Assembly (NCBI RefSeq): GCF_052065755.1
Contig: NZ_JBQHTK010000009.1
Coordinates: 17,560 to 81,559, forward strand
Length of the DNA: 64,000 nucleotides
Direction of reading: 5' to 3'
DNA from: Allocoprococcus sp004560705
GTDB lineage: Bacteria; Bacillota; Clostridia; Lachnospirales; Lachnospiraceae
In this document: positions 43,268 to 51,622 of the stretch, one piece after another
Layout: every line of letters starts with the position of its first letter
Position numbering within the stretch: position 1 is the first letter of the stretch
Translations under genes and position numbers: made by a program
The notes under the pieces: generated by a model
What the model was told of the DNA's origin: nothing
What the model saw: only the letters and a program-made list of their open reading frames with translations
The model's database searches: none

Positions 43268-43376
43268 CAGTACTCTTACTAATCCCAAATTGTTTTGCCG
43301 CCTGCCTTACCGTTGAGTTATTTTCTATGATATAATTTGCAATCTCCACGGCCCTCTTTGCAATATAATCCTTCAA
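43245..43376 (-). CDS. spoIIID: SpoIIID N-terminal half, copy 1
   Basis: A TTG start at 43374-43376 with AGGGGG 6 nt upstream. It reads KDYIAKRAVEIANYIIENNS, TVRQAAKQFGISKSTVH, then a tail of five element-encoded residues (MVVIK) and a stop. This is the helix-turn-helix half of SpoIIID; the C-terminal DNA-contacting part is missing, so the 43-aa product should be inactive. Recombination at TACATA with 24038-24043 would give a complete 85-residue protein. It differs from copy 2 at about ten positions, mostly silent, so both look maintained by selection or were recently acquired. Confidence 0.9.
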   Translation of the reverse strand: MKDYIAKRAVEIANYIIENNSTVRQAAKQFGISKSTVHMVVIK

Positions 43377-43405
43377 AAAAATCCCCCTGCAAACATTGTT
43401 TTTAC

Positions 43406-43435
43406 AATGTATGCAGGGGAGCGATAACAATATGC
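43406..43435 (-). promoter_or_regulatory. Sigma-E-type promoter of spoIIID copy 1
   Basis: -35 GCATATT (43429-43435), 15 bp, -10 CATACATT (43406-43413): the mother-cell sigma-E consensus (KMATATT, 14-15 bp, CATACANT). The -10 lies in one arm of a palindrome, CCCTGCA.ACATTGT / ACAATGT.TGCAGGG, that ends at the RBS. Confidence 0.85.
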
Positions 43436-43678
43436 GATAATTTCTTTTTACTTTTGGTATTTTACAGCTTCTTTCCATTTAATATTCTCCCCTGATAAAG
43501 GGAGGGAAGTAGCCTCCTGCCTGATATATATTGTGTTTAATAATTTCGCTGCCATTAATTATGACGAGCATCGCACATTACAATTTTAGGTATGATTGTT
43601 TGGTAGGGCAGCGCCATCGCAAATATCCAGACTATTCAAGTCTATATTACCTATATGATTTATAAGTGCTGGAACTGT

Positions 43679-43987
43679 TCATGAATCAACTCTCACTTTA
43701 TACGCCATATTCTCCCCCGAAATGTATCTCACAAATTCAGCAAAATTTTTATTATCTGTACATATAATTTTTTCTTTAGCACCTAATCCTATCGGTTTAT
43801 GTAACAAAATAATAACCGCGTTGATACCTTCCGGAAAGGCCTTCTCTTTCAATCTGTAGATAACTTCAGCCATAGGCTCTTCATGTAATACAAAATGAAT
43901 ATTTGTTTTGACGTCAGCTTTTACAAGCATTTCTATTGCTCTTATTGTATAATCATTCCGATACCAGCTAACTGCAAATTGAACTCT
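43679..43987 (-). pseudogene. Radical SAM protein remnant
   Basis: The frame VQFAVSWYRNDYTIRAIEML, then KADVKTNIHFVLHEEPMAEV, NAVIILLHKPIGLGAKEKII and FAEFVRYISGENMAYKVRVD reads like the C-terminal part of a gut-Firmicutes radical-SAM protein. The cysteine motif and the N-terminal half are absent, and upstream the frame runs into the 48-bp terminator repeat. I read it as a relic; the family is from memory of similar sequences. Confidence 0.4.
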
Positions 43988-44015
43988 GAACCAAATAAAC
44001 GCTGCAGATATAACG

Positions 44016-44063
44016 AAATAAAAACCTCTGTATACGTCAATTTCTAACAGATACAAAGGCTTC
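44016..44063 (-). repeat. 48-bp terminator repeat, copy 2
   Basis: Same length and order as 34072-34119 with a few substitutions. On the - strand CCTTTGTATC...ATACAGAGG is followed by TTTTTATTTC. Confidence 0.65.
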
Positions 44064-44165
44064 AATGGTTTATCATTTAATAACCACCTTTTCAATTACT
44101 AGATCCATACTTTTCTTCCATCGGATTCAAATATGTAATCGGATTCTGCGCACTTTGATTCAATT

Positions 44166-44405
44166 TTACCCAGCAATAGATTTATGCAAATAAAAGTTCT
44201 CTGCTTCATCCCGTGGCTTATTATGCTCAAATCCTATATCAACAAAGAACACTCTATTTTGCGTTTGCGAAGTCAACTGAACATCCTTCCTTGGCAACTT
44301 ATCAGGAGCATCTTTACAAACATACCAACTTTCTTTTTCGTGTTCAAGAACTCTCTGTCCTCTTCCTTTTCTGATGTAGATACTGATGTCAGTATAATGG
44401 ACTAT
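44166..44405 (-). pseudogene. Unidentified coding remnant
   Basis: A 79-codon open stretch without a start codon, including IRKGRGQRVLEHEKESWYVC, then KDAPDKLPRKDVQLTSQTQN and NKPRDEAENFYLHKSIAG. After a stop, a shifted frame continues as NQSAQNPITYLNPMEEKYGS. The composition is protein-like and the frameshift points to decay. Family not recognised. Confidence 0.35.
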
Positions 44406-44757
44406 TCAGAGACAATCAAGTAAATCAATTTTTAGTCATATGAGATTAGCATAAACAATTTTGTCCACTTATTCACTACAATATAGACAACAACAAGTCT
44501 TTTTAATAAAGACGTTCTTACGAGTGTCATCGGTCAGAAGCTTAATGTCGTTGTTAACGATTTCTGCGGCGAGAAGGGATGTAAAGCGTAGCCAGTTGGT
44601 TTTGGTAGAATTCGGGAAACGAGAAAAAGTGTTCTTGGAAAAACGCTACTTTTGATCTGGGACTGGACAGAAAATACTATCAGTCAAAGGAGCTAAATAA
44701 AAAACTCAAAAAAGTTTTTTAAGAAGAATTCCCATTCAACATTCCTTTAGAGGTATA
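44406..44757. other. Region of decayed sequence
   Basis: I see no intact gene. A short + strand frame at 44650-44720 (DLGLDRKYYQSKELNKKLKK) resembles the end of a mobile-element protein. It looks like debris of an older insertion. Confidence 0.3.
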
Positions 44758-44797
44758 AAAGGCGACAAATCGCATATCTACGCGGTTTATCGCCTTT
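44758..44797 (-). terminator. Terminator of the nitrogenase-like operon
   Basis: AAAGGCGACAAA (44758-44769) and TTTATCGCCTTT (44786-44797) pair with one mismatch. It lies about 150 bp after the last gene. Confidence 0.7.
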
Positions 44798-44948
44798 CTC
44801 ATCTCTTCCAACTGTCTAAGACTATCTATTTCCCGACAGCCCCTTTTTCGCGAATTCAAATATGAAATAAAATCAGGCTATTTTCGCCTCCACCCAACAC
44901 TTACCTTGAAACACAATAAACTCTTATATTTTGCAAAACGACAACATA

Positions 44949-46118
44949 TCACATAAAAAAATTATCTCCCCATTTTCCAAATACTCGCTTCATCTCATGT
45001 GAATAGAGCCGCCCAGAAATAGATATCTCAGGAAATTCCACGTATCGCTCAGCAAATGAAAACAGGCTATTTTTAAATAGTGGGTCTCCAATAATAATAT
45101 CATATTTCCCTTTTTGCTTAATGGTTTGATGTAGTTCCTCCTCCTCGAAAAATACAAAATCATTTTCTTCTTTGCATTCCACGGGTGCTCCAAAACAAAA
45201 TCCTATGTCAATATCTGTCATCCCTTCTTGTGCACCAAAATACTTACGAATCATGCAGCTATTAACAGGCGAACCAATAATTAAGATTCGAGGTTGTTCT
45301 GTATCAGGTGCCATTTTTAATATCGGCATTCCACATTTCTCGTCAAGGTGAAATTCCACCAATTTTGCATAATATTCTTCCATGACACTTCCAATAGGAT
45401 ATCCAATAAGATATGGCGTTCCATATGTATGGTTTAGTCTTTGTGCTATTTCTATTCCGGCCACTGATACGGCAATATTCAATTTGGACTTACCAACCCC
45501 TTTCATTTTTTGAAAGGTATTCCCTTGTCCCCATACAGCTACTGTATTCGCACCACATTTCTTTAAAAAAGCAGTATAATCAAAAATTGCTGTGTAATCC
45601 CATCCATCCAGAGGTGTTGCACCGATTAAATGTATATCCGATTCTTCCGATTCAAAGCTTTCCGGCTGTGTCTCTGTTCTATTCAACATAAGATTCATAA
45701 TCTTTTTTTGTCCCACATCATAAAAATCAAGTCCTGAAGTTGTCACTCCTAAAGTCGGAATTTTTGCTCTCTTTTCTATTCTATCTGTCAACGCTTTGTA
45801 ATCCACCCCTAACATTGTGGGAATCGGCGTACCTACTAAAATAATATAGTCACCTTGTACACAATCCAAGATTTGCATAACCTTTTTTTCAACCAGTTTA
45901 TCAACTCCAAATACTGCATCTTTCTCACGTATTCCGCACGAGAAACTCTTTGGCATTCTAGAAAAATCTTCAAATCTTGGATCCATATAATATAAAGTCT
46001 GTCCATTGCAACCGTGTGGATCAATAAACACAGTTAGTGCATTTTCATCAAAAAGAAACGATGACACACCAACATAATCCGGAGCAAATGCCGGAAAAGA
46101 TTGATAAAGTCCTTTCAT
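44949..46118 (-). CDS. Nitrogenase-like component 1, NifK-type subunit
   Basis: A 389-residue protein, shorter than NifK (about 520). P-cluster-type cysteines appear in DPHGCNGQTLYY (about 37), SFSCGIREKDAVFGV (about 61) and ILDCVQGDYIILVGTP (about 85), the last with the family's G-TP turn. NifD/K-like folds of this size occur in nitrogenase-like reductases such as those for tetrapyrroles, F430 or methylthio-alkanes. Real nitrogen fixation is unlikely: no nifB, nifE or nifN is seen. It starts 3 nt after the NifD-type gene. Confidence 0.75.
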   Translation of the reverse strand: MKGLYQSFPAFAPDYVGVSSFLFDENALTVFIDPHGCNGQTLYYMDPRFEDFSRMPKSFSCGIREKDAVFGVDKLVEKKVMQILDCVQGDYIILVGTPIPTMLGVDYKALTDRIEKRAKIPTLGVTTSGLDFYDVGQKKIMNLMLNRTETQPESFESEESDIHLIGATPLDGWDYTAIFDYTAFLKKCGANTVAVWGQGNTFQKMKGVGKSKLNIAVSVAGIEIAQRLNHTYGTPYLIGYPIGSVMEEYYAKLVEFHLDEKCGMPILKMAPDTEQPRILIIGSPVNSCMIRKYFGAQEGMTDIDIGFCFGAPVECKEENDFVFFEEEELHQTIKQKGKYDIIIGDPLFKNSLFSFAERYVEFPEISISGRLYSHEMKRVFGKWGDNFFM

Positions 46119-46121
46119 GTC

Positions 46122-47504
46122 TTATTCCTCCATCCTTTTTGCCAATTCAAAAGACCAACATTTCTGATAAACAGAATATATTGTTTCCATCGTTTTATTT
46201 CGATTAATAAGCACTTCTGTTAATTCTTCCACAAATGAAATAATATCTGAATATGTACCACCTGTTGATAGTAACGGTGCTGCTAATATTCCCTCCACCT
46301 GTTGTACAAATGGATCCGGTACGCCAAATGATAAATTAAACTCTGTCGGATTTGCTTTATATTTATACATAGAAGGATGACTGTCAAAATATACTTTTAT
46401 CTCAGGATTCCTCTCGCATAACCAAGAAATTTCCGGCAAATCAGTTTGTTTGATTTGATGTGCAAAAATCACTCTGACATCACACCCAAGCTTCATCAGG
46501 TCGCATGCTGCTTTAAAACACGATATGTCATTCTTTCCTCCAACGCCACACCGATATCCTTTTATATATTCATCAAGTTTCCTGACTAAATCACGAACCC
46601 TGTCCCTAAAGGCCGTATCCTCGATAATGCCTCCTAATGCTTCTGCTAAATACTGATAGTTTTGAGCAATTACATTATACTCGTAAGAAGAATTCATTAT
46701 AACATATGGTATGTTCCACCTATCCCTGGCTACCTGAGCTGCTCGTAACGCACTTCCGTTCATAACAATATTTAACTTAGCATGTGTCATAATATCAGCT
46801 TCTTTTAATGTACTAAAATCCCCTATGCTAAAAACATATCGTATTCCTAATGGCTGCAAAAGCCTGGACAACTCCTCCCGACAAATTGGTTGTTCAAGTA
46901 TACCAAGCACATTAACCGCAGGTATTGTCATTTTTTCATCCTCGCTACGCAACAAATTATACACTCCTGACATCATCCGGAAGTCTGCTTGTTTCGGAGA
47001 TTCCTTTAAAAATGGTCCCATAAACTCTGCGCTGGCACGAATATGATACATTTCTTCAACATGATGTGCTATCATCAGTAAATTTGTTGACAACAAAGCG
47101 TCCACACAGGTAGCACACAACAGGATTCCTTCAACATTTTGATTCATTTTTTTTAGAATCACCTCTACCGCTTGCATAATTCGTTGTTCCTGCATTCCCA
47201 GAACAAGATCCTTTTCACTGAGTCTCAGTAACCATGCACGTCCTTCGTTATTAAGGTTGCCTCGCCCAGTTTCTGTCAAATGAATCCCGCAGCCCATAGG
47301 AGAAATCATCAAAGTAATCAAGCTAGATAAACACAGTGGCGTTGTAGTCGGAATAGTCCCCCCATCTCCATCATGTGGATATAATAAAACCTTTCGCTCC
47401 GCAACTTCATATAAATTCCCTGGAATGGATTCTCTCTTTGACAGAAATGTTTTAAGTTCTTCAACCGTATAAGAAAGAGGTTGCTTATTTTCCCCGTATT
47501 TCAT
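46122..47504 (-). CDS. Nitrogenase-like component 1, NifD-type subunit
   Basis: A protein of about 460 residues. ATG 47504 overlaps the nifH-like stop by 1 nt. It has PMGCGIHLTETGRG (about 71), VEGILLCATCVDALLSTN (about 128), MNGSALRAAQVARDRWNIPY and FDSHPSMYKYKAN. These are NifD/K oxidoreductase features with the first two P-cluster-type cysteines. FeMo-cofactor ligands cannot be confirmed from the sequence alone. It is predicted to form the catalytic component with the NifK-type protein. Confidence 0.75.
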   Translation of the reverse strand: MKYGENKQPLSYTVEELKTFLSKRESIPGNLYEVAERKVLLYPHDGDGGTIPTTTPLCLSSLITLMISPMGCGIHLTETGRGNLNNEGRAWLLRLSEKDLVLGMQEQRIMQAVEVILKKMNQNVEGILLCATCVDALLSTNLLMIAHHVEEMYHIRASAEFMGPFLKESPKQADFRMMSGVYNLLRSEDEKMTIPAVNVLGILEQPICREELSRLLQPLGIRYVFSIGDFSTLKEADIMTHAKLNIVMNGSALRAAQVARDRWNIPYVIMNSSYEYNVIAQNYQYLAEALGGIIEDTAFRDRVRDLVRKLDEYIKGYRCGVGGKNDISCFKAACDLMKLGCDVRVIFAHQIKQTDLPEISWLCERNPEIKVYFDSHPSMYKYKANPTEFNLSFGVPDPFVQQVEGILAAPLLSTGGTYSDIISFVEELTEVLINRNKTMETIYSVYQKCWSFELAKRMEE

Positions 47505-48241
47505 CACAATTTCTCCACAATTTCTCTTATTATTTCCGCAATAGGAAGTGATGGTTCTCCTTCTATTACCGTCTTATTTTGGTTTTCATAGTAAGGGATT
47601 GCATTATCCCGGGGAATAGTACCCAATAATGACAAATCATACCTCTGCAGGAATTCATCAACGAGACGTTCTTCGTCCGGAACATTTCTTTTATTCAAAA
47701 TCACACCTCGCACACGTGCATAATTACTATCTTTAAAATTTTCAACAGCCTGATAAATATTATTCGCCGCAAATAAAGACATCTTTTCACCAGAAGTAAC
47801 AATAATGACTTCATCGGCATAATTATCACGAATTGGAGCCGCAAACCCACCACATACAACATCACCTAACACATCATATAGTACATAATCTGGCTTTATT
47901 GTATTAATAGCATCCAATTCATCCAACAAATGGAATGCCATCAATATTCCTCGTCCAGCACATCCTATTCCGGGAGTAGGTCCTCCTGCCTCTGCACAAT
48001 ATACGCCTTCATATCCCTGCACAATTACATCATTTAGCGTAGGAAATTCATCATGTTGACGAAGATAATCTGCAATCGGGGTGATTGACTTCCCACCCAG
48101 CAACGATGCCGTCGAGTCAGCTTTGGGATCACATCCGACTTGAAGAACTCTATATCCTTTCTCTGCTAATGCAGCCGAAAGTGCGCATGTTATTGTGGAT
48201 TTTCCAATTCCACCCTTTCCGTAAATAGCATATCTTTTCAT
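47504..48241 (-). CDS. NifH-like iron protein (ATP-dependent reductase)
   Basis: A 245-residue P-loop ATPase. Walker A YGKGGIGKSTI (residues 7-17), switch region CDPKADSTASLLGG, and the two cluster cysteines in GIGCAGRGI (about 94) and DVVCGGFAAPIR (about 128), which together bridge a [4Fe-4S] cluster in the dimer. It delivers electrons to the NifDK-type partner with ATP hydrolysis. Nitrogenase-like enzymes use such a protein. No ferredoxin gene is adjacent. Confidence 0.88.
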   Translation of the reverse strand: MKRYAIYGKGGIGKSTITCALSAALAEKGYRVLQVGCDPKADSTASLLGGKSITPIADYLRQHDEFPTLNDVIVQGYEGVYCAEAGGPTPGIGCAGRGILMAFHLLDELDAINTIKPDYVLYDVLGDVVCGGFAAPIRDNYADEVIIVTSGEKMSLFAANNIYQAVENFKDSNYARVRGVILNKRNVPDEERLVDEFLQRYDLSLLGTIPRDNAIPYYENQNKTVIEGEPSLPIAEIIREIVEKL

Positions 48242-48274
48242 ATTTTCTCCTATCTTTTAGTTTGTTAACTAATT

Positions 48275-49021
48275 TCAAAAGTTTTTCCTTCTCAGAAAGC
48301 TGTTTATAAACATCCGGGTTTCTTCGCACTGTGGATTAAGAAAAATCTGTTCAGGTGTTCCGCTCTCTACAATCACTCCATGATTCAGAAATATCACCTT
48401 GTCAGACACTTGACGGGCAAAGTTCATTTCATGTGTAACAATTATCATGGTAAAATGTCTCTCTGCCAATGAACGAATCAGTTCCAGGACTTCATTAATT
48501 AATGAGGGATCTAATGCGGATGTAGGTTCATCAAACAACATTACTTTCGGTTCAATTGCAATTGCACGGCCGATGCCTACTCTCTGCTGCTGTCCTCCTG
48601 AAAGTGTACATGGATATTGATTACATTCCTTTTCAAGACCTATAGATTTCAGAATAGCCATTGCTTTTTCTTTTGCATCAGATTTAGAGAATCCACATGC
48701 GACGGTTAGTGGTAAGGTTATATTTTCTAAAACTGTTTTATTTTCAAAAAGAGAATGATCTTGAAAAATCATCGCAGTCTTTCTCCTGAATTCATATAAC
48801 TTCTTCTTCGTTTGATTTTCTGGTGTAATACAAAGATTATCGATCGTAATTGAACCAGAAGTTGGCTCTTCTAAATAGTTAATACATCGCAGCAATGTCG
48901 ACTTCCCGGTTCCTGACGGTCCGATAATGGACACTACTTCCCCTTTGTTTACATTGAGATCGATACCTTTCAATACCGATACTGAACCAAATTTTTTTGT
49001 CAGATTACTTATTTGGAGCAT
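48275..49021 (-). CDS. Amino-acid-type ABC transporter ATPase
   Basis: A 248-residue protein, GlnQ-like: Walker A GPSGTGKSTLLRCIN, FQDHSLFENKTVLEN, signature LSGGQQQRVGIGRAI, Walker B VMLFDEPTSALDP and H-loop TMIIVTHEM. It overlaps the permease gene by 13 nt. Together with the permease and lipoprotein it forms a polar-amino-acid-type importer. Confidence 0.92.
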   Translation of the reverse strand: MLQISNLTKKFGSVSVLKGIDLNVNKGEVVSIIGPSGTGKSTLLRCINYLEEPTSGSITIDNLCITPENQTKKKLYEFRRKTAMIFQDHSLFENKTVLENITLPLTVACGFSKSDAKEKAMAILKSIGLEKECNQYPCTLSGGQQQRVGIGRAIAIEPKVMLFDEPTSALDPSLINEVLELIRSLAERHFTMIIVTHEMNFARQVSDKVIFLNHGVIVESGTPEQIFLNPQCEETRMFINSFLRRKNF

Positions 49022-49701
49022 GACTGCCCTCCATTCTTTTTTCGAACATCCAGCTTCTCTTCAAGCCATGTCTGAAGTAAATGAATCAACTTAGTTACTA
49101 TAAAGTAAATCGTAATTGCAACAAAATAACATTCAAAGAAACGGTAAGAGCTTCCGCCCAACATTTTTGTCTGAGCCATCACATCACGTACACCAAGAAC
49201 AAACGCTACAGAAGTGCTTTTCAATAACCCAATAAAATCATTAGTAAGTGTCGGGATTGCAACCCTGGCTGCCTGTGGAAGAATTACATGCCACATTACT
49301 TGTGAATGGGTAAGTCCACATGCAAGCCCTGCTTCCATTTGTCTTGGATGTACTGATTGAACAGCTGCCCGTATGCTCTCAGACATATAGGCAGAGGCAT
49401 TCAGGCTTAGTCCTATAACCGCAGCACTAAATCCACTTAAATTCTTAAAAATTGGGAAAAGCTGCGCTAACCCATAATAGAGGAAAAATAGCTGAACCAC
49501 TACTGGCGTACCACGAAAAAAATCCAAATAGAAGTTCAGAAGACTCTGTAAAATCTTATTATCTATTTTTCTTAATGCTAAAAAAATAAACGAAATCAGC
49601 ATCGCAATCGTTCCAGATAAAAATGCAATTTCTAGTGTTACACCTAAATATCCTAAAATATTCGGAAACACTTTAATCACATAACCAAAATCAAATCTCA
49701 T
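49009..49701 (-). CDS. Amino-acid-type ABC transporter permease
   Basis: A 230-residue protein, HisM/GlnP type, with membrane segments near 20-45, 55-85, 95-110, 150-165 and 185-210. The EAA-like loop is GLACGLTHSQVMWHVILPQA (EA..G......V..PQA). A single permease gene suggests a homodimer. The neighbours point to an organosulfur or amino-acid-like substrate. Confidence 0.9.
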   Translation of the reverse strand: MRFDFGYVIKVFPNILGYLGVTLEIAFLSGTIAMLISFIFLALRKIDNKILQSLLNFYLDFFRGTPVVVQLFFLYYGLAQLFPIFKNLSGFSAAVIGLSLNASAYMSESIRAAVQSVHPRQMEAGLACGLTHSQVMWHVILPQAARVAIPTLTNDFIGLLKSTSVAFVLGVRDVMAQTKMLGGSSYRFFECYFVAITIYFIVTKLIHLLQTWLEEKLDVRKKNGGQSCSK

Positions 49702-49730
49702 TCCACTTTTCCCCGTTCATACATTACTTG

Positions 49731-50549
49731 TCAAATCATCTTATCATACAATTCTTGTGAATAAGGTGAATTCTTCCGATATGTTCCATACATTTTTTCC
49801 AACTCAATTTCACAATCCAAATCAGCAGGTGAATTCATTCTTTCCATCAACTCCTCTTTTTCCTGTTTAGTCATTACAAGTGATGTTGTTTTTATTACAC
49901 GCATTGCTACCATCTCAAACTGATGTATTGGAATTCCACACCCCATTTCATTCTCAGATGATTTCATATGAATCCGTGCTCCTGGGCACAACATAGAGAA
50001 ATTTATGTCATTTTTCTGGAATGGTCGTGCAATCAAATCCGCGCACACACCCTGATTTCCTACTGATCCAATATTTTGTGGCATTGCATAGTGAAAAGAA
50101 TATGCCTGAATCATACGCATCATTTGCCACGCATTTCCCAACACCACTACCACGTCTGCATTATCCATGCTGTCTAGTGGACCAACCTCGAATCCATAAA
50201 CTCTAATATCCATAAACCCAAGCTGAGAAATAATTTTTTTGGCAACTGACATACTTTCATATAGCCTCATAAGAAAAAACTGCTTCCCTGATTTCACATA
50301 ATTCTGAGGAGCAGTAAGCCCTAAAGCCACCATTCCACCGCTGCATCCTACCATTTCGGCACTTACTTTTTGGTGAATTTTATCTACAGCCGCTTCATTA
50401 ATGTAGGTACATATACTTTTTTTGTTCTTGGATTCTATAACATTATTTATTTCATCATACTCTTCCCGAATCAAGAAAAAACGAATTCCTACCGGCTCTT
50501 TTTCTAAATGCAGTGACAACTTTATCTGTCTTATCAAATCATTATACAT
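49731..50549 (-). CDS. DUF169-family protein
   Basis: A protein of about 272 residues; ATG 50549 is preferred to an upstream TTG, with GGAAAGAG upstream. It shows LHLEKEPVGIRFFL, MVGCSGGMVALGL, VVVLGNAWQMMRMIQAYSFH and MLCPGARIH with several conserved Cys. This agrees with DUF169, a family that often lies with redox or methyl-transfer genes and may bind an iron-sulfur cluster. Its place between the transporter lipoprotein and the permease suggests a role in the nitrogenase-like pathway. Confidence 0.7.
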   Translation of the reverse strand: MYNDLIRQIKLSLHLEKEPVGIRFFLIREEYDEINNVIESKNKKSICTYINEAAVDKIHQKVSAEMVGCSGGMVALGLTAPQNYVKSGKQFFLMRLYESMSVAKKIISQLGFMDIRVYGFEVGPLDSMDNADVVVVLGNAWQMMRMIQAYSFHYAMPQNIGSVGNQGVCADLIARPFQKNDINFSMLCPGARIHMKSSENEMGCGIPIHQFEMVAMRVIKTTSLVMTKQEKEELMERMNSPADLDCEIELEKMYGTYRKNSPYSQELYDKMI

Positions 50550-50599
50550 TGCCAATCTCTTTCCTTCATAACTTAAGAAGCCTCATTGTAAATAAAGAA

Positions 50600-50627
50600 G
50601 ATGACATACCTCTTGGGGCACGCCATC
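50600..50627 (-). terminator. Intraoperon hairpin after the lipoprotein gene
   Basis: On the - strand GATGGCGTGCC pairs with GGTATGTCATC including G-T wobbles, followed by TTCTTTATTT. It may lower transcription into the DUF169 and later genes so that the binding protein is in excess. Confidence 0.55.
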
Positions 50628-50644
50628 CTCCATATGAATCATTA

Positions 50645-51505
50645 TTAATCAAGTGTTACCTGATCCAGCTTTAACCATTTCATCGAAAGCTCCATAAGTG
50701 TGCCATCTTCACGCATTTCCGCTAACGCCTCATTAATTCTGCTGATAACTTCTTTATTCTTTTCGTTATCCTTTACAAATGGATAAGCGGACACAGATGT
50801 CGCAAGCGGCTCCATCTCAGCCACTTCAATTTCACAATCCCCTCGCTCTGAAGCCTGCATGATTGCAACCGTTGATTCATAGATTCCATCAAGTCTGCCT
50901 AGCGCCAAATCATATTCCATGCTGGTTGGGCTATCATATGCAACAATTTCGAACTGTACTGTATCCTGAAGTGACTCCAATTTCTTCATTGCCTGTCCAC
51001 CAGCGTTTACTCCGATTTTCTTTCCAGCCAAATCCTCTAATTTTGATACTGTTGACGCTTGCCCCTTTTGAACTGCAATCGCAATATCCATTTTGGAATA
51101 TGGATCTGCAAAATCATACTTCTCTTTCCGTTCATCTGTAGGAGTAACAACACAAGCGATCGTATCTAACTGACCAGCATCAAGCATTCCAAAAACTCCT
51201 GTCCATTCAGCGACTTCAAATGTAATATCAAGGTTTTCTCTTCTTCCAATTTCATTCATTACATCTATTTCAAACCCCTGCGGTTCAGTATCACTCTCAT
51301 CTACAAACGCATATGGACTGAAACTTCCATGCGTGCCTACTGTCAAAGAAATTTTTTCTTTCTCCGGCTCTGAAGTTTCTTCCGTACTCTGTTCACTCTC
51401 TTCAGCAGTACCTGCAGTAGTCTCCTTCTTTGAGCCACAAGCAGTTAATAGAATCGCACAAATAGCAATTCCCATGATTAAAGTTATAATGTTTTTCTTT
51501 TTCAT
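50645..51505 (-). CDS. Amino-acid-type substrate-binding lipoprotein
   Basis: A 286-residue protein. It has a lipoprotein signal (membrane stretch 6-20 and lipobox LLTAC at about 18-23), an acidic linker rich in E/T/S, and an SBP type 3 fold: VGTHGSFSPYAFVDE, GFEIDVMNEI, EWTGVFGMLDAGQLD, KEKYDFADPYSKM and GRLDGIYES. It matches the cystine/polar amino acid class. It is the first gene of the operon, with LysR-type control upstream. Confidence 0.92.
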   Translation of the reverse strand: MKKKNIITLIMGIAICAILLTACGSKKETTAGTAEESEQSTEETSEPEKEKISLTVGTHGSFSPYAFVDESDTEPQGFEIDVMNEIGRRENLDITFEVAEWTGVFGMLDAGQLDTIACVVTPTDERKEKYDFADPYSKMDIAIAVQKGQASTVSKLEDLAGKKIGVNAGGQAMKKLESLQDTVQFEIVAYDSPTSMEYDLALGRLDGIYESTVAIMQASERGDCEIEVAEMEPLATSVSAYPFVKDNEKNKEVISRINEALAEMREDGTLMELSMKWLKLDQVTLD

Positions 51506-51543
51506 TGTCTTTCTCCTTTGTACTTTTCCAAAATATTTTCTTT

Positions 51544-51618
51544 ATGCTAACATACAGAAATTACATTGTCTATAAAATCCATGTGTCTTTTATTTTTCTA
51601 ATAAATCCCTCGATTTAT
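51544..51618 (-). promoter_or_regulatory. Operon promoter and LysR-type operator
   Basis: -35 TAGACA (51567-51572), 17 bp, -10 TAGCAT (51544-51549). Upstream, ATAAAT-N6-ATTTAT (51601-51618) is centred about 70 bp before the likely transcript start, the usual place of a LysR recognition site. Confidence 0.6.
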
Positions 51619-51622
51619 GAAA

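Noticed and set aside
43245..43478. A 77-aa protein starting at 43478 as a distinct gene
   Set aside because: Residues before KDYIAK translate the promoter palindrome; the TTG at 43376 with its RBS is the better start.
44949..48241. A true nitrogen-fixing nitrogenase
   Set aside because: The D and K subunits are short and no cofactor-assembly genes are present.
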